Shown in pieces: positions 44,379 through 52,514 of a DNA stretch of 52,514 nt; the first letter of the stretch is position 1; each line of letters starts with the position of its first letter. A program made the position numbers and the translations under genes. The DNA is taken from contig DELD01000010.1 in assembly GCA_002354205.1 (NCBI GenBank), positions 1 through 52,514 on the forward strand. The letters run 5' to 3'. Below the pieces are notes generated by a model. The model saw nothing but the letters and a program-made list of their open reading frames with translations, was not told the DNA's origin and made no database searches. This DNA comes from Micavibrio sp. UBA2705. Its GTDB lineage: Bacteria > Pseudomonadota > Alphaproteobacteria > Micavibrionales > Micavibrionaceae.

Positions 44379-44575
44379 TCCCTGTCCCCATAAACTTTAT
44401 TTATGTGATTTTTATTTTTATAGCTCTTTTATAAATATGAAAACTAAAACTGTCAAGTATAACGCATGCTGCAGTTGCTGCTTTAGGGTGAGAAACTGTA
44501 ATCAGTTGTTTATATTCTGTATTGCAGCCCTTTTAAGGTGGTGACACTTCATAGAATTTTGTCCATAAATGCTTT

Positions 44576-46117
44576 ATGAATTTTTTCAAAGCAATAGCAA
44601 CCGTCGCAGGTTTTACACTCATTAGCCGTATTGTCGGTTTCCTACGCGATATTTTGACCGCAGCGCTTTTGGGCGCAGGGCCGCTTGCGGATGCTTTCTT
44701 TGTTGCGCTGAAGTTACCAAATTTTTTCCGCCGTATAAGCGCCGAAGGTGCGTTTACTGTCGCTTTTGTGCCTGTTTATACCGCAATTAAGGAAGAGCGC
44801 GGGAGTGCCGACGCAGCGAAATTTGCAGGCCATGTTTTGCTGCTCATGCTTGCAATATTAGGCGCTTTTGTCGCGCTGTCTATTCTGGGAATGCCCTATA
44901 TCATCAGAATTATTGCCCCAGGTTTTGAAACTGAAGGGGAGCGTTTTATCGCTGCCATTCACTATGCGCGGATTACATTTCCTTATTTGTTGTTGATTTC
45001 TATCACCGCAATGTTCGGCGCGATGCTCAACGCTAATAACCGTTTTGCGCCTTTTGCTATGGCACCCATTATATTTAACCTGACCTTAATATCAGCGATG
45101 CTGATTGCGCATCAACAGAGTTACGAAATATCCAAAGCATTATCGCTGGGTATCACGGCATCGGGCGTTATTCAGCTTGTCTTTATGGCGGTTATGACGT
45201 TCAAAGCGCGCATAGCCCCATGTTTCTCTAAAAATGAACATACAGGCGATGTGAAAAAAGTTTTCGCATTAATGGGGCCTGGGGTGCTTGGCGCGGGGGT
45301 AATGCATGTTAATTTATTTGCGGATATGATTATTGCCTCTTACTTACCAGTTGGCGCAATTTCAGCCCTATATTATGCAGATCGTTTAAATCAATTGCCG
45401 CTAGGCGTTGTTGGCATCGCTATGGGGACGGCGCTTTTGCCAATGCTTTCGACTGCTTTGGCTAAAAAGAAGACCGATGATGCTAAAAAATTGTTTTCGC
45501 AGGCTTTAGAAGGCTGCGTATTCTTGGCGCTGCCATCCGCGCTCGGCCTGTTTATATTGGCAGAGCTTATTATATCTGTGCTGTTTGAACGGGGCGCTTT
45601 TGATGCGCAGAGCACGCAGCGCGCGGCATATGCGCTAATGGGCTATACGGTGGGGCTTGTGCCATATGTCGCAAGTAAAGTGTTGTCGACCGTGTTCTGG
45701 GCGCATAAAGACACATGGACGCCGGTGAAAATTTCAATGCAGGTGACCGCTCTGAATATTATTCTCTCCATTGCTTTGATCTTCCCATTGGGCGCGGCAG
45801 GTATCGCACTATCAACAGGGCTTGTTGGCTGGCTTCAATTCTTTTTATTAAAACGCAAGATACGCCATTATGAAGATATTGATATTTCCACCGCTGCGCA
45901 GCGCCGGATTTTCAAGTTAGGCGTGGCTGCGGCATTTATGGGTACGGTTATCTTTATTCTGTCGTTGCTATGGGGCGCGTTTATTGGCGCAGCCTTACCT
46001 GATTTCATAAAAATGCTCGCTATTATTATCTGCGGCGTGGCAAGCTATGGTGCGGCGGTGTTTATGTTGCGCATTTATGATTTACGTGCTATCAAATATT
46101 TTTTCGTAAAACGATAA
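44576..46117 (+). CDS. murJ: Lipid II flippase MurJ
   Basis: MOP-superfamily membrane transporter that moves lipid II across the inner membrane. The 513-residue, 14-helix protein begins ATVAGFTLISRIVGFLRDILTAALLGAGPLADAF, a MurJ/MviN signature, and has the family loop FRRISAEGAFTVAFVPVY. The length is normal. No clear Shine-Dalgarno precedes the ATG. trpS follows after 32 bases. Confidence 0.96.
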   Translation: MNFFKAIATVAGFTLISRIVGFLRDILTAALLGAGPLADAFFVALKLPNFFRRISAEGAFTVAFVPVYTAIKEERGSADAAKFAGHVLLLMLAILGAFVALSILGMPYIIRIIAPGFETEGERFIAAIHYARITFPYLLLISITAMFGAMLNANNRFAPFAMAPIIFNLTLISAMLIAHQQSYEISKALSLGITASGVIQLVFMAVMTFKARIAPCFSKNEHTGDVKKVFALMGPGVLGAGVMHVNLFADMIIASYLPVGAISALYYADRLNQLPLGVVGIAMGTALLPMLSTALAKKKTDDAKKLFSQALEGCVFLALPSALGLFILAELIISVLFERGAFDAQSTQRAAYALMGYTVGLVPYVASKVLSTVFWAHKDTWTPVKISMQVTALNIILSIALIFPLGAAGIALSTGLVGWLQFFLLKRKIRHYEDIDISTAAQRRIFKLGVAAAFMGTVIFILSLLWGAFIGAALPDFIKMLAIIICGVASYGAAVFMLRIYDLRAIKYFFVKR

Positions 46118-46149
46118 TTTAGAACCCCAATCAAGGCAAAGAGAGAGCA

Positions 46150-47154
46150 ATGACAAAGCGTATTTTATCTGGCATGCAGCCAACTAACCAATTGCATTTA
46201 GGTAACTATTTAGGTGCTTTGCGTAATTGGGTAAAGCTGCAAGACCAAGGCGACTTTGAAACATTATTTTGCGTGGTTGACCTGCACGCAATTACCACGC
46301 CCTATGATAAAGATAAACTCAAACAAAGCACGCGCGAGATTGCGGCGGCTTACATTGCGGCAGGCGTTGACCCTGAAAAATCAGTTTTATTCGCGCAGTC
46401 TTCTGTGCCTGCACATTCGCAGTTAATGTGGCTTTTGGCGACAATGACGCAAATGGGTAAGTTAAGTCGCATGACACAGTTTAAAGATAAAGCGGGCAAG
46501 AATAAGGAAAAAGCAGGGCTCGGTCTTTATTCATATCCAGTGCTCATGGCAGCCGACATTTTGATTTATAAGGCAACGCATGTCCCTGTCGGTGATGACC
46601 AAAGACAGCACCTTGAACTTGCGCGCGAAATTGTTGGTACATTTAACCACCGCTATGGCGAGAATTACTTTCCTGAGCCTGAATCTGTTGTCCTTGCTGA
46701 GGGCGCACGCATTATGTCGCTGCGTGATGGCGCGGAGAAAATGAGCAAATCAGCGCAGAGTGATATGACGCGTATTAACTTGACAGATGACGCGGATTTA
46801 ATTGCTAAAAAAATTAAAAAAGCAAAAACGGATGCAGAAGTCCTGCCTGAAAAATTCGCTGATTTAGATACGCGCTTAGAGGCCAAAAACCTCGTCACTA
46901 TATATGGCGCGTTGACGGATAAAACAGGCGACGAAGTACTCTCTATGTTTGCAGGTAAGACATTCTCTGAATTTAAGCCGGCTTTGGTTGACGTTGCGGT
47001 GGATCATTTGTCGCCTATTTCTTTGCGCATGAATGAACTACTTTCTGACACGGACCAGATTGACGCTTACTTACGCCGTGGCGCTGAACGTGCAAATGCA
47101 ATCGCGCAGCCACATATTGATGAAGTTATGAATATGATGGGCTTCTGGCGTTAA
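46150..47154 (+). CDS. trpS: Tryptophanyl-tRNA synthetase
   Basis: Class I synthetase charging tRNA-Trp. The HIGH-equivalent motif is HLGN (residues 16-19) and the KMSKS loop is EKMSKSAQSD (about 198-207). GVDPEKSVLFAQSSVPAH and VPVGDDQRQHLELAREI are typical. Length 334 is normal. An AGAGAGAG-rich leader precedes the ATG. Co-directional with murJ and ended by a terminator. Confidence 0.97.
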   Translation: MTKRILSGMQPTNQLHLGNYLGALRNWVKLQDQGDFETLFCVVDLHAITTPYDKDKLKQSTREIAAAYIAAGVDPEKSVLFAQSSVPAHSQLMWLLATMTQMGKLSRMTQFKDKAGKNKEKAGLGLYSYPVLMAADILIYKATHVPVGDDQRQHLELAREIVGTFNHRYGENYFPEPESVVLAEGARIMSLRDGAEKMSKSAQSDMTRINLTDDADLIAKKIKKAKTDAEVLPEKFADLDTRLEAKNLVTIYGALTDKTGDEVLSMFAGKTFSEFKPALVDVAVDHLSPISLRMNELLSDTDQIDAYLRRGAERANAIAQPHIDEVMNMMGFWR

Positions 47155-47179
47155 ATAAAAAGCATTTTTATTTTGATAA

Positions 47180-47211
47180 AGCGGCGCTTGCAAATAGCGG
47201 CGCTTTTTTTT
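47180..47211. terminator. Terminator between trpS and the deacetylase-like gene
   Basis: AGCGGCGCT occurs twice (47180-47188 and 47196-47204). Because the nonamer is nearly self-complementary, the two copies pair with a single central G-G mismatch, followed by a run of T. On the minus strand TTTATC follows the stem, so stopping in that direction is weaker. Confidence 0.7.
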
Positions 47212-47221
47212 ATGGCTGTGT

Positions 47222-48355
47222 TTATGGCTGTAAAGCGGGGGGCATGTTAATGCGGTGTAAAATACCATGCCAGCGCCAGCGTTGACGCTCCGCAATTTCA
47301 TCATATCCTGCGTTAATGGTGCAGTTTACACGTAGCCGGCCTGATGTTTCTGTGTTTTCAGGTAGGGCGATATGGATGCGTTCTTTACCGATAATATCTG
47401 TCGGTATTTTGCCAATGCCCGAATGAAAACATTGTAGGCTATCTATTTTATCGTGCAAGGCCTGCGGCACTGAAAAACTAATACTGGTCGGGGCGCTTGC
47501 TAAAACCGTATCTTGCGGGATCATATCAAAATAGGGCAGTGGAAGATTATAAGCCGTATCAATGAAACGTTGATTGCTCCCCAAATTATCCGTCATCGTA
47601 AATCGTGGAAGATAATATGCAGGGCTCGCGCCGTGTATAACGCCGGATTGTAAGCCGAATGCATAGGTGATGCCGCCTTGTTTTAACGTGGCTGCAAGTG
47701 TGGTGTCATGGTCGCCATATGGGTAGGCATAGAAAAGCGGTGCGTGGTTGAAAACTTCTTTATAACGGGTAATCGCGCTGCTGACGGCATAATCTAAATC
47801 TGCGCGGTCTTTATAGTCTTGCATTGCTTTATATGTCGCGCTGTGTACCCCAATGGTGACAAGGGGGTTGCGTTCTAATTTCTTAAGTTCGTGCCACGGA
47901 ATGACGTAAGGCTGGCCTTGGTCAATTTCATTTGGGCTAATGAAAATAGTAAAAGGCAGTTTTTCTTTTATCAGTAGTGGCACGGCTTTATCCAAAATGG
48001 ATTTATGACCTGTTTCAAAACTGATGATAATACTGGGCGCACTTTGTGATTTTGGCTTTGTGTAGCCTTTGAGGTCTTTAAGCGATATGACGCTAAAATT
48101 TTCATTTTTTATGGTTTCAATATGCTGCTGAAATGTCTCAAAACTCAGACTCATATCAGGAAACGCATCATCATCAATCTGGAAGTAACTATAAGCAACA
48201 ATCGCCGATTGGTCAGGTTCTATGGGGGTATAGTCAGTGTTCGCATGGGCAGAAAAAGGCGCAAAGACGCAAAGCGTTAAGCAAAAGCAGATAACAGCAA
48301 GCAGCAAGTTTGGCGGATGATTTCTCTGTATTTTGTGATCCACGTTGAAACCCAA
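47222..48355 (-). CDS. Exported polysaccharide-deacetylase-fold protein with degenerate active site
   Basis: A signal peptide (LLLAVICFCLTLCVFAPFSAHA, ending near residue 38) leads to a NodB-type domain (about 48-260). Expected motif 1 (TFDDG) reads SFETG at 112-116, so both the base Asp and a metal-ligand Asp differ. Motif 2 (HSxxH) reads HSATY at 171-175, losing the second His. Motif 3 is retained as YAYPYG (209-214). An unknown C-terminal region of about 110 residues follows. The likely state is a catalytically impaired or altered carbohydrate-binding protein. The start at 48355 is TTG; a GTG at 48343 is also possible. Confidence 0.8.
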   Translation of the reverse strand: MGFNVDHKIQRNHPPNLLLAVICFCLTLCVFAPFSAHANTDYTPIEPDQSAIVAYSYFQIDDDAFPDMSLSFETFQQHIETIKNENFSVISLKDLKGYTKPKSQSAPSIIISFETGHKSILDKAVPLLIKEKLPFTIFISPNEIDQGQPYVIPWHELKKLERNPLVTIGVHSATYKAMQDYKDRADLDYAVSSAITRYKEVFNHAPLFYAYPYGDHDTTLAATLKQGGITYAFGLQSGVIHGASPAYYLPRFTMTDNLGSNQRFIDTAYNLPLPYFDMIPQDTVLASAPTSISFSVPQALHDKIDSLQCFHSGIGKIPTDIIGKERIHIALPENTETSGRLRVNCTINAGYDEIAERQRWRWHGILHRINMPPALQP

Positions 48356-48512
48356 AAAAATGTTTATGAAGCTTAAGACAAGATATTCTTTATCCTCGAA
48401 CTGTCAACCATAAAGGGCGTGAAAGCTTGTATTAGTTCCAGTTGTTTTTTTAAAATTGACGCAGCGGCATATTTTCATTATCAACGCTAAATATGAATAA
48501 AGTGAGAAGCAT

Positions 48513-49232
48513 TTGAATATCCTATCTATTGATACAGCATTAAAGGGCTGCGGCGTAAGTATTTGGCATGCTGAAAAGCAGCAATATTTTACATTGTATG
48601 AAGACATTAAACGCGGTCAGGCTGAACGTCTTGTGCCGATGGTTGATGATGCCATGGCGCGTGCAACCCTTGACTATAGCGACATTGATGCCATTGCCGT
48701 CACGAATGGTCCAGGGGCTTTTACGGGGCTACGCGTTGGGCTTTCCACAGCGCGGGCCTTTGCATTGGCGCTCAATATTCCTGTACTGGGCGTATCAACG
48801 CTTGATGTGCTTTATCAGCAATATGCAGTATCCAAAGAGAGGGATGCTTTAAATGTCGCGGTGATTGTGGATACGAAGCGTGATGATTTCTATGCAGGGA
48901 CTTGGATTGATGGTCAGGCAGATTTAAACGCGCAGGCGATATCAGCTGAAAGCTTACAAGGTTATTTGGCAGGCCATGCGAAAGAAGACGGTGTATTGAT
49001 TGGTGATGCTGTAGAGCAATTTATGGCGCAGTGTGATGCGCCTATTTTGCCGTGGAAGCCGGTTTTAACGCTTTCGCAGATATCAACAGAAACGCTTGCC
49101 GCCATTGCGCATAAATATTTCGCTTTGCAGGGCATTGATGGTTATCTACCCATTAATGTCTCACCCGCATATTTAAAACCTGCTGAAGTATCGCAAAGTA
49201 AAAAGACGTATAAAACGATTGAGCGTACATAA
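48513..49232 (+). CDS. tsaB: tRNA threonylcarbamoyladenosine protein TsaB
   Basis: Inactive paralogue of TsaD that scaffolds t6A37 tRNA modification with TsaD and TsaE. The start MNILSIDTALKGCGVSI and the block AVTNGPGAFTGLRVGLSTARAFALAL (about 63-88) are diagnostic. Translation must begin with TTG at 48513, since no ATG or GTG lies upstream in frame close by. A 7-codon ATG frame upstream ends in TGA that overlaps this TTG (TTGA). rimI, often next in line, is missing; an acyltransferase follows. Confidence 0.94.
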   Translation: MNILSIDTALKGCGVSIWHAEKQQYFTLYEDIKRGQAERLVPMVDDAMARATLDYSDIDAIAVTNGPGAFTGLRVGLSTARAFALALNIPVLGVSTLDVLYQQYAVSKERDALNVAVIVDTKRDDFYAGTWIDGQADLNAQAISAESLQGYLAGHAKEDGVLIGDAVEQFMAQCDAPILPWKPVLTLSQISTETLAAIAHKYFALQGIDGYLPINVSPAYLKPAEVSQSKKTYKTIERT

Positions 49233-49343
49233 CGCTGCGACTTTGGATAAAACCTGCGAAGCTATGATAAAGCCTTGCCATAAGTCGAAAACTTTCATAT
49301 TAATGCTTCCATAAGAAAAAAATATATTTAGGGAATTCATTTG

Positions 49344-50201
49344 ATGAGACGTCAGTTACGTGCAGCGCGCCGCGCTTTGCTTGGTTTAGTTACTTTTCCA
49401 TTGCTTGCTTCGGCGGTCATTCTACAAGGGGCGATTGTTGGCCCTATCTTTCGTAATAAAACGGCAATACCCAATATGGTTTACAACACGATGCGTAAGC
49501 TGATCGGTATTAAAATTGAATTTAACGAAGCATCCGCAAAATTTGAAAAAGACAAGCCAACGTGGTTTGTTGCTAACCACATGTCTATGGCTGACCCATT
49601 TGTTGCGGGCAGTGCGCTTAATGGTAATTTTGTCGGCAAGGGCGAATTGTTGAAATGGCCAGTGATTGGTCAGCTGGCTCTGGCGATGAAATTTATTGGC
49701 GTACGTCGTTCGCGTGAACATAACCCAGAATCTATTGGTAAAATCGCCAAGAGTTTTAATAAGGGAGAAAACGTTATTATGTTCCCAGAGGGGACAACGA
49801 ATGACGGTTCGCGCGTCGATCGCTTTCGTGCCGGCTTAATCAGTATGCTTTATGGTGAAAAGGGCGTTGATAAAAAAGGCCGCGAAATTAAACTAGAAAA
49901 AGATGTCGTTGTGCAGCCCGTTGCCATTCGCGTAAAAGAGGTTGAAGGGCGCAGCACTGAAAATGCACCAGAGCTTCGGGCTTACTACAGCCGTTTTGAT
50001 GAAGACAATATGATTAAACGTATTTGGAACCGCATGGCGACAAAAACAATGACGATTGAAGTTACTGTTTTCCCTGCTATGCACCCTGCGGACTACAAGG
50101 ATCAGTTTGAATTAATTAACGCTGCGCATAAGAAAGTGCAGCAAGTCGTCGCGCCTGATCAGACCGACGTTCAAGCAGGTGCAATTCCTTACGTTGCTTA
50201 A
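49344..50201 (+). CDS. PlsC-type 1-acylglycerol-3-phosphate acyltransferase family protein
   Basis: A membrane-associated acyltransferase making phosphatidic acid or a related lipid. A hydrophobic N-terminal helix (about 11-35) precedes the HX4D motif NHMSMAD (H79, D84) and FPEGTT (147-152), the two core motifs. The ATG at 49344 is preferred; the preceding TTG is only three bases upstream, and AGGGA lies 9-10 bases before the ATG. Length 285 is normal for the family. Exact substrate cannot be read. Ends before a strong terminator. Confidence 0.9.
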   Translation: MRRQLRAARRALLGLVTFPLLASAVILQGAIVGPIFRNKTAIPNMVYNTMRKLIGIKIEFNEASAKFEKDKPTWFVANHMSMADPFVAGSALNGNFVGKGELLKWPVIGQLALAMKFIGVRRSREHNPESIGKIAKSFNKGENVIMFPEGTTNDGSRVDRFRAGLISMLYGEKGVDKKGREIKLEKDVVVQPVAIRVKEVEGRSTENAPELRAYYSRFDEDNMIKRIWNRMATKTMTIEVTVFPAMHPADYKDQFELINAAHKKVQQVVAPDQTDVQAGAIPYVA

Positions 50202-50230
50202 TCTGGCGTGAAATTATTGATAATATAAAA

Positions 50231-50257
50231 AGCGGCGCTAAAATGCGCCGCTTTTTA
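50231..50257 (+). terminator. Rho-independent terminator of the tsaB-acyltransferase unit
   Basis: AGCGGCGC (50231-50238) pairs perfectly with GCGCCGCT (50245-50252) around six bases, with A-rich DNA before and TTTTT after. Confidence 0.9.
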
Positions 50258-50346
50258 TATATGCGTTTATTTGTAAGTATTTCTTCACTTTTATTTGCCA
50301 AGATGTTAACTGTACGTATGTTTACTTTAAAATTTTGAGGTTTGCC

Positions 50347-50748
50347 TTGTCAGATACAGTAACGAATAAAGAATTACTTCAGATGACGACGGATATTGTT
50401 TCGTCGCACCTTGCCAACAGCCAGACGGAAGCGCCTGACATTCCTGATGTGATCAAACAAGTATACAAAACCCTGTCGAGTGTATCAGGGGAAGGCGGGC
50501 GGAATAAAGACCGTCCAAGCCCAGCTGTGCCAATTAAAAAATCCGTCATGCCTGATTATATTGTCTGTCTTGAAGATGGTAAGCATTTAAAAATGCTCAA
50601 ACGGCATTTGAAATCAGTTTACAACCTGACCCCCGAAGAATATCGCGAACGTTGGGGCTTACCAGTGGATTATCCGATGGTTGCGCCTAACTACGCCGAA
50701 AAACGTAGTCAGCTTGCAAAAGATATTGGGCTTGGTACAAAAAATTAG
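50347..50748 (+). CDS. MucR/Ros-family transcriptional regulator
   Basis: Prokaryotic zinc-finger regulator typical of alphaproteobacteria, often controlling surface polysaccharide, motility or cell cycle genes. The conserved DNA-binding block PDYIVCLEDGKHLKMLKRHL and LTPEEYRERWGLPVDYPMVAPNYAE is present (about residues 70-120). The usual second Cys is Asp (CLED), and the position of the last His is Val, so the metal set is incomplete, a variation known in some Ros relatives. Preferred start is the TTG at 50347, with GAGG seven bases upstream; an ATG at 50383 would drop 12 residues. Confidence 0.92.
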   Translation: MSDTVTNKELLQMTTDIVSSHLANSQTEAPDIPDVIKQVYKTLSSVSGEGGRNKDRPSPAVPIKKSVMPDYIVCLEDGKHLKMLKRHLKSVYNLTPEEYRERWGLPVDYPMVAPNYAEKRSQLAKDIGLGTKN

Positions 50749-50752
50749 CGGC

Positions 50753-51486
50753 TTATGGTTGTGTGGTTTTTAAACGGCGTAGCCCTTTATCAAGTAAGGC
50801 GGAATATGTAGCTGAATTTGGATCATCCTTGTTGAAGGCAACATATATATCGGAGCTGTGATTAAGGAATGATTTATAAAAAACATCCTCATCAAGATTC
50901 ATTTTTGCCATCGTGTACTTATAGACCTCGTCAAACATAATCATTGCATCAAGGCGGCCAGTCTTAAGCATATTGATAAGTTGTTCTTGCGTGCGTACTT
51001 TTGATAGGTCAAAACGTAGCTTCTCTTTTTCAAACAGGTCGCCATATTCGTAATCTGTAATAATCCCGACCCGATAACCATCAGGAATATCATGTAGAGA
51101 TTCTAGTTTTTTTTTTGTGCGTTTTTAGGGGTGAAAACCGAAGCTTCCGCGATAAGTAAGGGCACTTCACCAAAATGGTATACAGCCTCCGTCGATGCTT
51201 GACGCGTAACATTTAAACAGGCATTAACACTGCCCGTTTTGGTTAAATATAATGCGCGTGCGTAAGGTTCAACCTGTATGATGTAGTTGGTCTGTGAAAA
51301 CTCTAATGCGCGTTCAAGGATGTCACGAGAGTAACCCTGCCCATTATTGTCAGCATAAGGGGGCCAAGAATCTTCAATCGCTATTGTTAGTATGTTGGGC
51401 GCGTGGCCTTGCTCTGCACCATAAGCAAGCGGCATGGACGCCATGTGCATAAAGGCGAATGTAAACAAAGCAGATATAAAGCGCAT
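50753..51486 (-). pseudogene. Periplasmic binding protein (SBP_bac_3 type), frameshifted at an A10 run
   Basis: Two frames together encode a family-3 type solute-binding domain. The first (51486-51103) has a signal peptide (FISALFTFAFMHMASMPLAYGA) and LTIAIEDSWPPYADNNGQGYSRDIL. It stops at TAG just after a run of ten A in the coding strand (51116-51107). In another frame the protein continues at once as KKLESLHDIPDGYRVGI and ITDYEYGDL, to the stop at 50753. One added A (or two fewer) restores a frame of roughly 245 residues. It may be a broken gene, slippage-expressed, or a sequencing error. No transporter genes are adjacent. Start ATG 51486; a GTG at 51504 is possible. Confidence 0.8.
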
Positions 51487-51593
51487 AATTATTATTCCGT
51501 TCACCGTGAAGTCAGGCTTGTGAACTGACTGTATTTATTCTAGGGGCTTCGCGATGGAGCGTCAATAAGAGCGTCAAGATAAACGCAATAAAA

Positions 51594-51627
51594 GCAAAAG
51601 GCTCATAAACAGAGTATGAGCCTTTGC
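51594..51627 (-). terminator. Probable terminator of glnA
   Basis: GCAAAAGGCTCATA (51594-51607) and TATGAGCCTTTGC (51615-51627) form a long stem with one bulged A around seven bases. Read on the minus strand it is followed by TTTTGCTTTTATTG. It lies 26 bases after the glnA stop. Confidence 0.75.
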
Positions 51628-51652
51628 GTAAAATATATATGCCGCGTTTTTT

Positions 51653-52514
51653 TTAAGAAGAGTAATACATCATAAATTCAACAGGGTGCGGCGTTGTTTC
51701 ATAAATCGAGACCTCTTCCATTTTGAGATCGATATAGCTTTCAAGCATTTCGTGGGTAAAAACGCCGCCTTTTTCAAGGAAAGCATGATCAGCAGAAAGC
51801 GCTTCTAATGCTTCACGTAGTGAGCCACAAACCGTGGGTACTGCGCTAAGCTCGTCTTCGTGCAGATCGTACAGGTTTTTATCCATCGCATCGCCAGGGT
51901 GTATTTTGTTTTCAATACCATCAAGGCCAGCCATAAGCATGGCAGCAAAGGCCAAATAAGGGTTTGCCATTGGATCGGGGAAACGTACCTCTACGCGCTT
52001 TTCTTTTGGCTCATTACCAAAAGGAATACGGCATGATGCGGAACGGTTGCGCGCTGAATAAGCAAGCAAGACAGGTGCTTCATAACCAGGGACTAAGCGT
52101 TTATATGAATTGGTTGATGGGTTTGTAAACGCATTAAGCGCCTTCGCGTGCTTAATGATACCGCCAATATAATATAGCGCGTTTTCAGATAGGCCTGCAT
52201 AGCCTTTACCTGCAAAGCTTGGTTTACCTGACTTCCAAATTGATTGGTGTACATGCATACCAGAACCATTATCGCCCATAATGGGCTTTGGCAGGAATGT
52301 CGCTGAACGTCCGTAAGCATGTGCAACATTATGCACGACATGCTTATAAATTTGAATGTTATCCGCGCTTTCTGTAAGGGTCGCATATTTAATGCCTAGT
52401 TCGCACTGGCTAGGCGCGACTTCGTGGTGATGCTTCTCAACCGGCACCCCCATTTCGCGCATAACGGAAAGCATCTCTGCGCGTAAATCAGCCAAACTAT
52501 CCACAGGCGCTTCA
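51653..52514 (-). CDS. glnA: Glutamine synthetase type I, C-terminal part (cut by window edge)
   Basis: Main ammonium-assimilating enzyme. About 287 residues are present; the N-terminal part lies beyond 52514. Active-site blocks include VEKHHHEVAPSQCELG, ATFLPKPIMGDNGSGMHVHQS and the substrate-binding NPSTNSYKRLVPGYEAPV with RNRSASCRIP. The tyrosine that is adenylylated in type I-beta enzymes is conserved in KNLYDLHEDEL, so adenylyltransferase control is likely. The C-terminus PVEFMMYYSS is normal. Confidence 0.96.
   Translation of the reverse strand, partial: EAPVDSLADLRAEMLSVMREMGVPVEKHHHEVAPSQCELGIKYATLTESADNIQIYKHVVHNVAHAYGRSATFLPKPIMGDNGSGMHVHQSIWKSGKPSFAGKGYAGLSENALYYIGGIIKHAKALNAFTNPSTNSYKRLVPGYEAPVLLAYSARNRSASCRIPFGNEPKEKRVEVRFPDPMANPYLAFAAMLMAGLDGIENKIHPGDAMDKNLYDLHEDELSAVPTVCGSLREALEALSADHAFLEKGGVFTHEMLESYIDLKMEEVSIYETTPHPVEFMMYYSS

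Noticed and set aside
47180..50252. AGCGGCGC motif shared by the trpS and acyltransferase terminators, considered as a dispersed repeat
   Set aside because: Both are terminator stems and similarity does not extend beyond the stem; not enough for a repeat family.
1..52514. CRISPR arrays, insertion sequences, prophage, toxin-antitoxin or defence genes
   Set aside because: No regularly spaced repeats, transposase motifs, integrase, or phage structural proteins were seen on either strand.

Overview
The window is a dense, mostly housekeeping segment of a bacterial chromosome. By eye it has a mid-40s percent GC content. Several features point to an alphaproteobacterium: an F1-ATPase zeta-subunit (DUF1476) gene divergent from purC, a MucR/Ros-type regulator, and a tkt / DUF4164-like / zapA / 6S RNA / 5-formyl-THF cyclo-ligase / YmdB block. 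The pip-pgk-rimM-trmD arrangement and several small proteins with no family I recognise suggest a poorly sampled lineage. I cannot place it below class from sequence alone.

Layout. 1-3.7 kb: tkt (cut by the left edge) diverges from a small coiled-coil gene and zapA; then the 6S RNA gene, 5-FCL and ymdB. 3.7-5.0 kb: a CheY-like regulator with an unknown partner, on the minus strand. 5.2-12.3 kb: one tightly packed plus-strand block yebC-ruvCAB-ybgC-tolQRAB, followed by what looks like a frameshifted small membrane-protein gene instead of pal. 12.8-20.1 kb: the classic rimP-nusA-ylxR-infB-rbfA-truB-rpsO operon, minus strand. 20.2-26 kb: rplS, a GAF hybrid histidine kinase, trmD, rimM, pgk and a prolyl iminopeptidase, all minus strand. 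26-31.7 kb: a nuclease-like exported protein and an M48 lipoprotein protease with overlapping divergent starts, the zeta subunit, then purC-gcvT-gcvH. 31.7-34.9 kb: lipid A genes waaA-lpxK-lpxL-like. 35-44.4 kb: hypotheticals, cysteine synthase, mutS, an exported unknown, dut, coaBC with a small membrane-anchored partner, and ubiE. 44.6-52.5 kb: murJ, trpS, a polysaccharide-deacetylase-fold protein with degenerate catalytic motifs, tsaB, a PlsC-type acyltransferase, a MucR regulator, a frameshifted periplasmic binding protein, and glnA (cut by the right edge).

Functionally the genes cover translation start-up and ribosome maturation, Holliday-junction and mismatch repair, envelope integrity (Tol, lipid A, MurJ), and central metabolism. 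I saw no prophage, insertion sequence, CRISPR array, tRNA, rRNA or defence island. I did not find a convincing new multi-gene system. The most interesting local signals are two single-base homopolymer frameshifts (T6 behind tolB; A10 in the binding protein), the degenerate deacetylase, the response-regulator plus unknown pair, the 6S RNA, and two palindromes in promoter regions.
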